Source: Dehalococcoidia bacterium
GTDB lineage: Bacteria; Chloroflexota; Dehalococcoidia; GIF9; UBA5629
DNA length: 5,590 nucleotides
Reading direction: 5' to 3'
NCBI GenBank assembly: GCA_007280145.1
Contig: QYPU01000117.1
Span: 1 to 5,590, forward strand
The notes beneath the pieces were generated by a model that had not been told where the DNA came from, ran no database searches, and saw nothing but the letters and a program-made list of their open reading frames with translations. Position 1 is the first letter of the stretch. Each line of letters starts with the position of its first letter. The translations under genes were made by a program, and so were the position numbers. This document shows positions 1-5,151 of this stretch, in pieces.

Positions 1-919
1 AAGTGGTACATAGAGCCCCCAGCGGAGGACCCAAGACAAAATCATTCTTGCCTAAATTACCATACTGACAACTGTAAACGCTCAACCGGCCAAGCTTACT
101 AAATGGAGAACCAAATATGTCGCCAGTGGTCAAATCAAGAGCCGCAGACTTAATAATAGCTCCTTCTGGTATCATCGAAATGTCAAAGCTCAAAAAGGCT
201 TGCATAGCAACGCCTGAACGGGTCTCCCCAACATCCGGCTCCAAACCCACATCTCCATTTTTCTTCACATGTCCATCTTCTGAAGCAATAGAAAATAGCT
301 CCACCGTATGTATTGGCACCGCAGCAATCACAACCTCAGCCATAGCAGTAACACTTCCAGCTTCATTAGTAGCCGTTAAAGTATAAACAGTAGTTTCGAT
401 GGGAGATACTACTCTGGTTCCAGTCAGAGCAACATTGCCTATCCCCGGCTCTATACTGACCGCTAACACACCTGAGGCATTCCAGCTCAGTGTCGAAGAT
501 TCGCCTTCGGCAATAGTTCCCGGGCTAGCATCAAAGGAGGCTACAACTGGCTTGATACCTCCGCCGGGGAGGACAGCAACATGGCAGGAAACTTCCTTCG
601 ACCAGTCACCACTATTATCCTGAACTCTAAACCAAACACTATGCGCTCCCTCTGATAATGCTGAAGTCTCAAACGATGCCGAGGTGCTTAGCTCCCCATC
701 TATGCTTGACCGCCATTGATAAGCAACCACATCACCATCTGGGTCAGCACCATGACCCTCGAAGGTCACCATTTCTCCAGGAGAAACCTTAGCCGGTGAT
801 GCTGAATCTATATAGGCAATTGGCGGCTCATTAAGGGGAGCTGGAGGTATTGGAGCAGCAGGCAAACAGCCAGCAACAAGCATCAAAATCACCAGGGTTG
901 GAAACAATAACTTTTTCAT
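1..919 (-). CDS. Modular surface lipoprotein: PKD domain, Ig-like domain, DNRLRE-like domain (partial, runs off left edge)
   Basis: I read 306 codons without a stop from the ATG at 919 to the window edge, so the C-terminus is missing. Residues 1-18 form a lipoprotein signal: two lysines, a hydrophobic core, then lipobox LVAGC with Cys18 as the predicted lipidated residue. A Pro/Ala-rich linker follows. Residues about 33-116 look like a PKD domain (GADPDGDVVAYQWRSS, then FRVQDNSGDWS). Residues about 124-198 are a second beta-sandwich of the bacterial Ig-like kind (SPGTIAEGESSTLSWNASG, then TTVYTLTATNEAGSV). From about 205 a third region (LSFDISMIPEGAIIKSAALD) resembles DNRLRE/CBM96-like modules of extracellular proteins. 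The start is well supported by GGAGGTGAGG seven bases upstream. It is probably anchored outside the membrane with a binding or scaffold role; the ligand cannot be told. The family reading is by eye. Confidence 0.82.
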   Translation of the reverse strand, partial: MKKLLFPTLVILMLVAGCLPAAPIPPAPLNEPPIAYIDSASPAKVSPGEMVTFEGHGADPDGDVVAYQWRSSIDGELSTSASFETSALSEGAHSVWFRVQDNSGDWSKEVSCHVAVLPGGGIKPVVASFDASPGTIAEGESSTLSWNASGVLAVSIEPGIGNVALTGTRVVSPIETTVYTLTATNEAGSVTAMAEVVIAAVPIHTVELFSIASEDGHVKKNGDVGLEPDVGETRSGVAMQAFLSFDISMIPEGAIIKSAALDLTTGDIFGSPFSKLGRLSVYSCQYGNLGKNDFVLGPPLGALCTT

Positions 920-961
920 ATCCTCACCTCCAAACAAGATTCGACTTGCCATAAATCCAAT

Positions 962-970
962 ATCATAACA
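962..970 (-). promoter_or_regulatory. Candidate extended -10 promoter for the lipoprotein gene
   Basis: On the minus strand the sequence reads TGTTATGAT, an extended -10 (TGn followed by TATGAT, five of six matches to TATAAT). No good -35 is seen 16-18 bases upstream, which is tolerable for extended -10 promoters. Transcription would start near 955, giving a leader of about 36 bases with the GGAGG ribosome site at 927-931. Read-through from the upstream sirtuin/small-gene unit is an alternative. Confidence 0.35.
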
Positions 971-996
971 AGCCTTTGCCGCTTTATTTTATGCGG

Positions 997-1137
997 TCAT
1001 TTCTTTTTTCTCAGCCTCCGCCTGATAGCGTTCTCGTATATAGTTCTAAGGCTGCTGCCATGAATCTTGAATTTCCTTCTAGCTTTCTTCTGCTGTCTTC
1101 GCTCTGCCTTGCTTTTCCTAACATTATGGTCTTCCAT
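997..1137 (-). CDS. Unrecognised 46-residue, strongly basic small protein
   Basis: The ATG at 1137 opens 46 codons ending in TGA at 997. It begins MEDHNVRKSKAERRQQKKAR, has a middle segment FKIHGSSLRTIYENAI and ends RRRLRKKK. About 19 of 46 residues are Lys or Arg, while the centre (HGSSLRTIYENAI) looks like a folded or amphipathic helical element rather than random basic sequence. Such composition suits an RNA- or ribosome-binding peptide, but I do not recognise a family. It starts 19 bases after the sirtuin stop and is on the same strand, so co-transcription is likely. The ribosome site is poor (GGGAAA just before the ATG); an in-frame TTG four codons upstream (1149) is an alternative start, and the frame is open back to a TAA inside the sirtuin gene. 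A 44-codon overlapping frame exists but looks less protein-like. Confidence 0.5.
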   Translation of the reverse strand: MEDHNVRKSKAERRQQKKARRKFKIHGSSLRTIYENAIRRRLRKKK

Positions 1138-1156
1138 TTTCCCATACAAGCCTGTT

Positions 1157-1939
1157 TCAAGCTGATACCTGGCTTCTTACCCTCTCCATAATTTTTGCCA
1201 TTGCCTCGCCAGCCTTAGCAGCAATAAGCACTGTAGCCTGAGAATCCATAGGGGTTGGGCTGAGGTTGATGATAACCAATTTAGCCCCGGCTTCCTTAGC
1301 ATACATCGGCATATAAGCTGCTGGATAAACAACCAGACTAGAACCAATGACGATAAAAAGGTCGCAATTACGGGAGTGATGGGTGGCATCGCTCAATGTC
1401 TTTTGTGGCAATGCCTCGCCAAAGAAAACAGCATCTGGCTTCAGTATGCCATTGCAAAACTGGCAATCAGGAATTTCCTCTTTCCTTAGCCTATGGAGAA
1501 TATCCTCCATAGGAAAGCACGCATCGCAACTCATGCATCTCACACGTTTCATGTTGCCATGTAATTCAAACACTCTTTCTGGAGAGTTACCTGCCTTCTG
1601 GTGCAGATTGTCTATATTCTGGGTGATGACACAGCCTAGCTTACCAAGCTTCTCCAACTCAGCAACAGCATAATGAGCCTGGTTTGGCTCGGCATTTTTC
1701 AGTAGCCCACCCTCGACAAGCATCTGCCACTGCATTTTCCGGGTCTCACGACTGCTCATAAACTTTTGAATAGTGAAGTCATCAGGGTCAAACCGACTCC
1801 AGATTCCACCAGGGCTGCGGAAGTCAGGGATTCCCGACTCCGTGCTATGGCCAGCTCCAGTAAAGACAACAACCTTACTTGCCTCAAGAATCAAACCAGC
1901 CACTTTGCCAACCAAATAATCCAAGTCCTTGGTTTCCAT
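1157..1939 (-). CDS. cobB: NAD-dependent protein deacylase, Sir2 family (sirtuin)
   Basis: This 260-residue sirtuin has the family's full motif order. The NAD-binding loop is FTGAGHSTESGIPDFRSPGG (residues 26-45), TQNIDNLHQKAG lies at 106-117, and ELHGN at 125-129 carries the catalytic His127. A four-cysteine zinc site is formed by Cys135, Cys138, Cys159 and Cys162. KPDAVFFGE is at 168-175, GSSLVVYPAA at 199-208 and the substrate/NAD loop NLSPTP at 225-230. By known chemistry it removes acyl groups from lysines using NAD, giving nicotinamide and O-acyl-ADP-ribose, in the cytoplasm. The motif spacing resembles the Thermotoga-type class U enzymes. The ATG at 1939 is preceded by GGAGGA (1946-1951) at a normal distance. 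All key residues are present, so it should be active. It is divergent from birA and probably leads a unit with the small basic protein. The cobB symbol is by family, not by shown orthology. Confidence 0.95.
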   Translation of the reverse strand: METKDLDYLVGKVAGLILEASKVVVFTGAGHSTESGIPDFRSPGGIWSRFDPDDFTIQKFMSSRETRKMQWQMLVEGGLLKNAEPNQAHYAVAELEKLGKLGCVITQNIDNLHQKAGNSPERVFELHGNMKRVRCMSCDACFPMEDILHRLRKEEIPDCQFCNGILKPDAVFFGEALPQKTLSDATHHSRNCDLFIVIGSSLVVYPAAYMPMYAKEAGAKLVIINLSPTPMDSQATVLIAAKAGEAMAKIMERVRSQVSA

Positions 1940-1945
1940 GGCTTG

Positions 1946-1951
1946 TCCTCC
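1946..1951 (-). promoter_or_regulatory. Ribosome binding site of the sirtuin gene
   Basis: The minus strand reads GGAGGA, separated by six bases from the ATG at 1939. This near-perfect Shine-Dalgarno fixes the start of the sirtuin. Confidence 0.8.
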
Positions 1952-1972
1952 GTTTCCGATATTTCAAGAGCA

Positions 1973-2002
1973 ATACTAATTCCTTCTTGGCTATAATGTC
2001 AA
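1973..2002 (-). promoter_or_regulatory. Candidate promoter of the sirtuin gene
   Basis: On the minus strand a consensus -35 TTGACA (1997-2002) is followed after 18 bases by TAGTAT (1973-1978), a four-of-six match to the -10 consensus. Transcription would begin near 1966, giving a leader of about 27 bases before the sirtuin ATG. The perfect -35 and the position make this plausible. Its -35 touches the plus-strand TATAAT described separately. Confidence 0.5.
1992..1997 (+). promoter_or_regulatory. Candidate -10 element for birA
   Basis: A perfect TATAAT lies on the plus strand, about 97 bases before the chosen birA ATG. No convincing -35 stands 16-18 bases upstream (AGCAAT at 17), and an extended -10 TG is one base out of place. 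The start of transcription would be near 2004, leaving a leader of about 85 bases that holds the hairpin at 2018-2041. Confidence 0.35.
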
Positions 2003-2017
2003 GGCGCTTCCGCTTCT

Positions 2018-2041
2018 AGCTTGTGGACATAGCCCCAAGCT
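2018..2041 (+). promoter_or_regulatory. Inverted repeat / hairpin in the presumed birA leader
   Basis: AGCTTGTGG (2018-2026) and CCCCAAGCT (2033-2041) pair over eight of nine positions around the six-base loop ACATAG. The mismatch is T2024 opposite C2035. It lies between the putative birA -10 and the birA start, and also upstream of the sirtuin -35. It could be an RNA hairpin acting on birA, or a dyad operator for a dimeric regulator. No U-run follows, so it is not a standard terminator. Confidence 0.35.
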
Positions 2042-2072
2042 GTCGCTATACTACCAGTAAGCCAGCCCGTTT

Positions 2073-2078
2073 AAGGAA
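2073..2078 (+). promoter_or_regulatory. Ribosome binding site supporting the birA start at 2089
   Basis: AAGGAA lies 10 bases before the ATG at 2089, slightly long but usable. The alternative GTG at 2023 has no purine-rich site in front of it. Confidence 0.5.
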
Positions 2079-2088
2079 CATAATAGCA

Positions 2089-2871
2089 ATGTCGGATTAC
2101 CAGGATATAGAAAGTGCCCTACGGGGCCAGCTAAATACTAAATTTGTTGGGCAGCGGTTACACTACTTTCCCAGCCTCACCTCAACTATGGAAGCAGCCA
2201 GAGAATTAGCTAGAGAAGGGGCAGCCAACGGAACAGTGGTCATTGCTGATAAACAAACAGCAGGTAGGGGACGTCTAAGTAGAGTCTGGCTATCACCTGA
2301 GGGCAATCTGGCTATATCTATTATCCTTAAGCCTTCCCTGAATAGTCTGCCACAGCTCACCATGATAGCTTCCTTAGCTGTAGTCCGAGCTCTTAGGAAA
2401 GTTACTGGTCTTGAGGCACAGATTAAGTGGCCTAATGATATTCTGATTAAAGGGAAAAAGGTCTGCGGTATCCTGATAGAAAGTGAAGTTAAGAGTGATA
2501 GGGTGAATTTTGCTATTATAGGCATAGGGGTAAATATCAACCTTAATCCGTCGGCTTTCCCTGAGATTTCAGCCATAGCTACTAGCTTGTCATCTGAGCT
2601 AGGAAGGGAAATATCGAAGGCTGAGCTTGCCAGTGCCTTGCTATCCGAACTGGAACAGATATATTTAGAAGCTCAAGCTGAAGCGCCCATATACAGAGAA
2701 TGGCAAAAACACATGGAGACTTTAGGTAAGTGGATACAGGTTAAAACCGGGGAATCAGTTGAAGAAGGCAAAGCTGAAACTGTGACCGAAAACGGCAATC
2801 TTATCTTACGCCGCACCGACGGCAGCCTCACCGAAATCCTGGCCGGCGATGTTACTATAATAAAGAATTGA
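2089..2871 (+). CDS. birA: Biotin-[acetyl-CoA-carboxylase] ligase, monofunctional (no DNA-binding domain)
   Basis: The enzyme activates biotin with ATP to biotinyl-5'-AMP and transfers it to the lysine of biotin carboxyl carrier domains in the cytoplasm. With the ATG at 2089 it has 260 residues. Visible motifs are SLTSTMEAAR (29-38), the biotinyl-AMP loop GRGRLSRVW (59-67), KWPND (113-117), KKVCGILIE (123-131) with the likely catalytic lysine 124, and GIGVNINLN (145-153). A C-terminal SH3-like region spans about 213-258. There is no N-terminal helix-turn-helix, so unlike E. coli BirA it should not repress biotin genes itself. A GTG at 2023 would add 22 residues (VDIAPSCRYTTSK and on). I prefer 2089 because family alignment begins there, AAGGAA lies 10 bases upstream, and the extra codons overlap the leader hairpin. 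It is convergent with the slipin gene. Confidence 0.93.
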   Translation: MSDYQDIESALRGQLNTKFVGQRLHYFPSLTSTMEAARELAREGAANGTVVIADKQTAGRGRLSRVWLSPEGNLAISIILKPSLNSLPQLTMIASLAVVRALRKVTGLEAQIKWPNDILIKGKKVCGILIESEVKSDRVNFAIIGIGVNINLNPSAFPEISAIATSLSSELGREISKAELASALLSELEQIYLEAQAEAPIYREWQKHMETLGKWIQVKTGESVEEGKAETVTENGNLILRRTDGSLTEILAGDVTIIKN

Positions 2872-2873
2872 CC

Positions 2874-2908
2874 TTACCCCCTGCCCGTTTAGCAAGAGCA
2901 GGGGGTAA
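2874..2908. terminator. Hairpin between convergent birA and slipin genes
   Basis: A perfect 11-bp inverted repeat, TTACCCCCTGC (2874-2884) and GCAGGGGGTAA (2898-2908), encloses a 13-base loop. It begins three bases after the birA stop and lies nine bases beyond the slipin stop, the expected place for a shared bidirectional terminator. Neither strand has a clear U-run after the stem, so it may act as a transcript-end stabiliser or a U-less terminator. Confidence 0.65.
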
Positions 2909-2916
2909 CAGTTCAC

Positions 2917-3684
2917 CTACTTTTTCTTCTCAGGACTGGGCTCGCCGAGAAAAGGTTTCAGCAGGTCTATAGGTAACGGAAATATTATCGTATTAGTCCG
3001 CTCGGTAGAAATTGTACCCAAAGTCTGGAGATAGCGAAGTTGAAGTGCTGAAGGTTGAGTGGCGATAACTTTGGCCGCTTGGACCAGCTTTTCCGCAGCC
3101 TGATATTCACCCTCAGCATGGATAATCTTGGCTCGTCTTTCCCGCTCTGCTTCAGCCTGAGCCGCCATAGCCCGCTGCATTGTGTCGGGCAGCTCAACAT
3201 CTCTAACCTCTACCATGCTTACCTTTATCCCCCACGGTTCTGTCCCCTCATCAATGACCTTCTGAAGGTCCTCATTGATTTTGTCTCGATGAGCAAGCAA
3301 ATCTTCAAGTTCAGACTTCCCCACCACATTACGCAGGGTGGTTTGGGAAAGCAGCGAAGTGGCTCTAATATACTGCTCTACATTGAGAATAGCGTCTTCA
3401 GGTTTCATTACTCGGAAGTAGACCACAGCATCTACCTTAACAGTAACGGTATCTACGGTGATACATTCCTGTGTCGGGACATCCATAGTGACGACACGAA
3501 GGTCAACCTTCACCATGCGCTCGATAAACGGAATTAGAAAGATAAGCCCGGGGCCTCTGTTGCCAACATACCGTCCCAAACGGAAGATAACACCACGCTC
3601 ATACTCATTGACAATCTTAATAGCTGCTGACAGAAGTATAAATGCTACTATTACAATAGCGACAATAACAATCAGGTCCATCAT
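2917..3684 (-). CDS. Slipin / stomatin-like membrane protein (SPFH domain)
   Basis: The protein is 255 residues from the first ATG (3684) or 254 from the second (3681). Residues 3-22 form one hydrophobic membrane segment. An SPFH (band 7) domain follows with typical stretches: VNEYERGVIFRLGRYVGNRG (25-44), GLIFLIPFIERM (46-57), VDLRVVTMDVPTQECITVD (60-78), YIRATSLLSQTTLRNVVG (105-122). A charged coiled-coil runs from about 172 to 207. The tail holds the hydrophobic NTIIFPLPIDLL (231-242) and ends in lysines. Slipins oligomerise at the membrane and organise lipid or protein microdomains. In archaeal homologues the partner NfeD-type protease cleaves this same C-terminal hydrophobic stretch. The gene overlaps the stop of the short NfeD gene (ATGATG with TGA inside) and its GGAGG site lies within that gene's last codons, so translation is probably coupled. 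The second ATG has the better spacing (five bases). Confidence 0.94.
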   Translation of the reverse strand: MMDLIVIVAIVIVAFILLSAAIKIVNEYERGVIFRLGRYVGNRGPGLIFLIPFIERMVKVDLRVVTMDVPTQECITVDTVTVKVDAVVYFRVMKPEDAILNVEQYIRATSLLSQTTLRNVVGKSELEDLLAHRDKINEDLQKVIDEGTEPWGIKVSMVEVRDVELPDTMQRAMAAQAEAERERRAKIIHAEGEYQAAEKLVQAAKVIATQPSALQLRYLQTLGTISTERTNTIIFPLPIDLLKPFLGEPSPEKKK

Positions 3685-3998
3685 TTCCTCCTTTTAGCTT
3701 TCTTCTTGGTCACTACCAGTTTTAGTCCGTCGACCTCGGTCACTATCACCTCCTCTCCTGGCTCTGCCTTACCACTATCTAGCCTGGCCTGCCAGCGTTC
3801 ACCTTCAACAAGAACCATGCCTTTAGGGTCAAGAACTGTCTGGGCTTCAGCCACTCTACCTATCAGTTCTTCAACACCGGTGACCACTTTCCTTCTCTGC
3901 CCCCGAACTATAGCCCAGATAACAAGGATAAGGGAAACGACTAGGATAATGGCTGCTCCGACAATTAAACCTGCATCTACATCCAGAGCTATATCCAA
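3681..3998 (-). CDS. Short NfeD-like protein: one membrane segment plus OB-fold domain
   Basis: The protein is 105 residues and starts at TTG (3998), with AAGGAG (4004-4009) five bases upstream. Residues about 10-31 are one transmembrane helix, followed by RGQRR. From about 40 to 97 is the NfeD C-terminal OB-fold (LIGRVAEAQTVLDPKG, VLVEGERWQARLDSG, PGEEVIVTEVDGLKLVV). There is no protease domain. It is close to the end of the long NfeD protein just upstream: in an ungapped hand alignment of the last 80 residues about 57 are identical, which shows tandem duplication. The frame continues upstream through one TAG (4011-4013) into a 31-codon relic of the membrane domain. NfeD OB-folds are thought to bind slipin or flotillin partners, and the slipin gene overlaps this stop. 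It has one membrane helix where NfeD1b-type proteins usually have more, so it is a shortened version. Confidence 0.88.
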   Translation of the reverse strand: MDIALDVDAGLIVGAAIILVVSLILVIWAIVRGQRRKVVTGVEELIGRVAEAQTVLDPKGMVLVEGERWQARLDSGKAEPGEEVIVTEVDGLKLVVTKKKAKRRK

Positions 3999-4003
3999 TT
4001 TAT

Positions 4004-4009
4004 CTCCTT
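4004..4009 (-). promoter_or_regulatory. Ribosome binding site fixing the TTG start of the short NfeD gene
   Basis: The minus strand reads AAGGAG, five bases before TTG at 3998, and lies immediately after the in-frame TAG (4011-4013) that ends the relic reading frame. The site makes the TTG a credible start even though no ATG is nearby. Confidence 0.75.
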
Positions 4010-4013
4010 CCTA

Positions 4014-4106
4014 ATAACCTATGACTGGATGAAACAAAATAAGCAATAAACAAGAAGCAAACCTTCCGACTGAAAGTATACCAAAAATCAGCGTAAAAAT
4101 CTCAGC
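4014..4106 (-). pseudogene. Relic of an NfeD membrane segment in the gap between the two NfeD genes
   Basis: The minus strand translates as 31 codons beginning AEIFTLIFGILSVGRFA and ending LFHPVIGY, then TAG. The long NfeD protein has AEVYTPTFGILTAGGITA at the matching place. The first 15 codons match at about 30 of 45 bases, with A, E, T, F, G, I, L and G kept. The relic is in the same frame as the short NfeD gene, interrupted by the TAG at 4011-4013. Its first bases overlap the TGA of the long gene, so the junction of the duplication lies there. It has no start codon or ribosome site of its own and is probably untranslated. Confidence 0.75.
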
Positions 4107-5151
4107 TTCTCTCCTTAGCCTTCTCTTTGGTCACTACCAGTTTTAGTTTCTCGACCTTAGTTACTACCACTTCCTCTCCCGGCTTCACACTGCCACTGTC
4201 GACCCTAGCTGTCCAGCGTTCGCCTTCAACAAGAACCGTACCTTTAGGGGCAAGAGCTGTTTGCGCTATAGCTACTGCACCTATTAGTCCTTCAGCACCG
4301 GTGGCTACTTGTCGTCTCTGGCCTCGAACTACAGCCCAGATAAGAAAGGCAACAAAGACAGTCATAACAATAGTTACTACAGCAATCAAGCCTCTATTTA
4401 CCTCAAGTGAACTATGGCTAAACAAAGTAAGAGAGCCCACAACCATAGCAGTAATCCCCCCAGCCGTCAATATTCCAAAGGTCGGTGTATAAACCTCAGC
4501 GACAAATAAGCCAAAGGCAAGCAATATTAACAATACTCCGGCCCAGTAGGCATTGAGCACACCCAGAGAATAAAAAGCCATCAGCAAACTTATACCACCA
4601 GCTACACCAGGGAATATCATCCCTGGATTTGAAATCTCGGTAATTAACCCTATTGTAGCCAAACTCATCAGAATATAAGCGATATTCGGGTCACTGATGA
4701 CATGCAGGAAGCGCTCGACGCCACTCATTTCATTTCTATTCAGACCATAATGAGTAGTATCGATAATTACCTCTTCGCCGGTGGCTAAAGTCACTTCCAT
4801 ACCATCGATTTGGCTAATGAGGCTTTCTAGGGTATCAGCCTGGAGGTCAATAAGGTTAGCTTCTAATGCCTCGTCACTAGTGAATGACTTGCTTTCTCTA
4901 ACTGCCAATTCAGCCTGATTGGAGTCACGTCCACGCATCTCAGCAATGCTCCTAATCCAGGCGCTCGAGTACTCAGTTACCTTCTTTGCCTGTTCTTCAG
5001 GCATCTCTTCACCGACGCTTACCGGATGCGCTGCCCCAATGCTAGTTCCTGGAGCCATAGCTGCTATATGGGCAGATATAGTTATAAAAGTCCCTGCCGA
5101 AGCTGCCCAGCTACCTTGCGGTGAAACATAAACCAATCGGCACCCTGGCAT
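4102..5151 (-). CDS. NfeD protease, C-terminal fragment (second frame): active-site residues, membrane domain, OB-fold
   Basis: The frame is open for 349 codons. Family similarity begins at LVYVSPQG (residue 6 counted from the ATG at 5151). The serine is Ser18 in AASAG and the likely lysine partner Lys57 in KKVTEYSSAW. HYGLNRNEMS and SDPNIAYILMSLATIGL lead into about four membrane helices (roughly 157-175, 180-200, 202-220 and 224-245), then a helix at about 254-275, RGQRR and the OB-fold (285-343). The ATG at 5151 has no Shine-Dalgarno and lies inside the upstream frame, so it is unlikely to be a natural start. This is the larger part of the frame-split gene. Confidence 0.8.
   Translation of the reverse strand: MPGCRLVYVSPQGSWAASAGTFITISAHIAAMAPGTSIGAAHPVSVGEEMPEEQAKKVTEYSSAWIRSIAEMRGRDSNQAELAVRESKSFTSDEALEANLIDLQADTLESLISQIDGMEVTLATGEEVIIDTTHYGLNRNEMSGVERFLHVISDPNIAYILMSLATIGLITEISNPGMIFPGVAGGISLLMAFYSLGVLNAYWAGVLLILLAFGLFVAEVYTPTFGILTAGGITAMVVGSLTLFSHSSLEVNRGLIAVVTIVMTVFVAFLIWAVVRGQRRQVATGAEGLIGAVAIAQTALAPKGTVLVEGERWTARVDSGSVKPGEEVVVTKVEKLKLVVTKEKAKERS
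4107..4500 (-). repeat. Tandem partial duplication of the nfeD 3' end, upstream copy
   Basis: This is the part of the long nfeD gene coding from AEVYTPTFG through its last membrane helix and OB-fold to KAKERS. It matches 3684-4106. It keeps an open frame throughout, so it is the better preserved copy. Confidence 0.8.

Larger units (their letters stand above)
3684..4106 (-). repeat. Tandem partial duplication of the nfeD 3' end, downstream copy
   Basis: This copy holds the relic membrane segment, the short NfeD transmembrane helix and its OB-fold. In the OB-fold and last helix it aligns to the upstream copy with a constant 421-base offset and no gaps that I see, including an exact 21-base match (3706-3726 with 4127-4147). 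In the relic part the offset is 394, so this copy carries 27 extra bases, nine codons, around the stop and new start. Confidence 0.8.

Noticed and set aside
117..623. Two plus-strand frames (117-386 and 399-623).
   Set aside because: They are antisense to the lipoprotein, which has a lipobox, domain motifs and a strong ribosome site.
974..996. CCGC...GCGG inverted repeat after the small basic ORF as a terminator.
   Set aside because: The stem is only four pairs around a ten-base A/T loop, with no U-run; too weak to call.
1011..1145. A 44-codon minus-strand frame beginning MGKWKTIMLGKARQSEDSRR, overlapping the small basic ORF.
   Set aside because: It has no better ribosome site, its composition is that of a shifted reading, and the other frame has a more coherent basic protein pattern.
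976..1191. A 71-codon plus-strand frame rich in Leu, Phe and Ser.
   Set aside because: It is the antisense of the small basic ORF and of the sirtuin 3' end; its hydrophobic look comes from reading Lys/Arg codons backwards, and it has no ribosome site.
2023..2088. GTG start giving birA 22 extra residues.
   Set aside because: No Shine-Dalgarno, the extra codons overlap a hairpin, and the family alignment begins around the ATG at 2089.
3055..3537. A 160-codon plus-strand frame.
   Set aside because: It is antisense to the slipin gene, whose SPFH motifs are clear, and shows no recognisable protein pattern.
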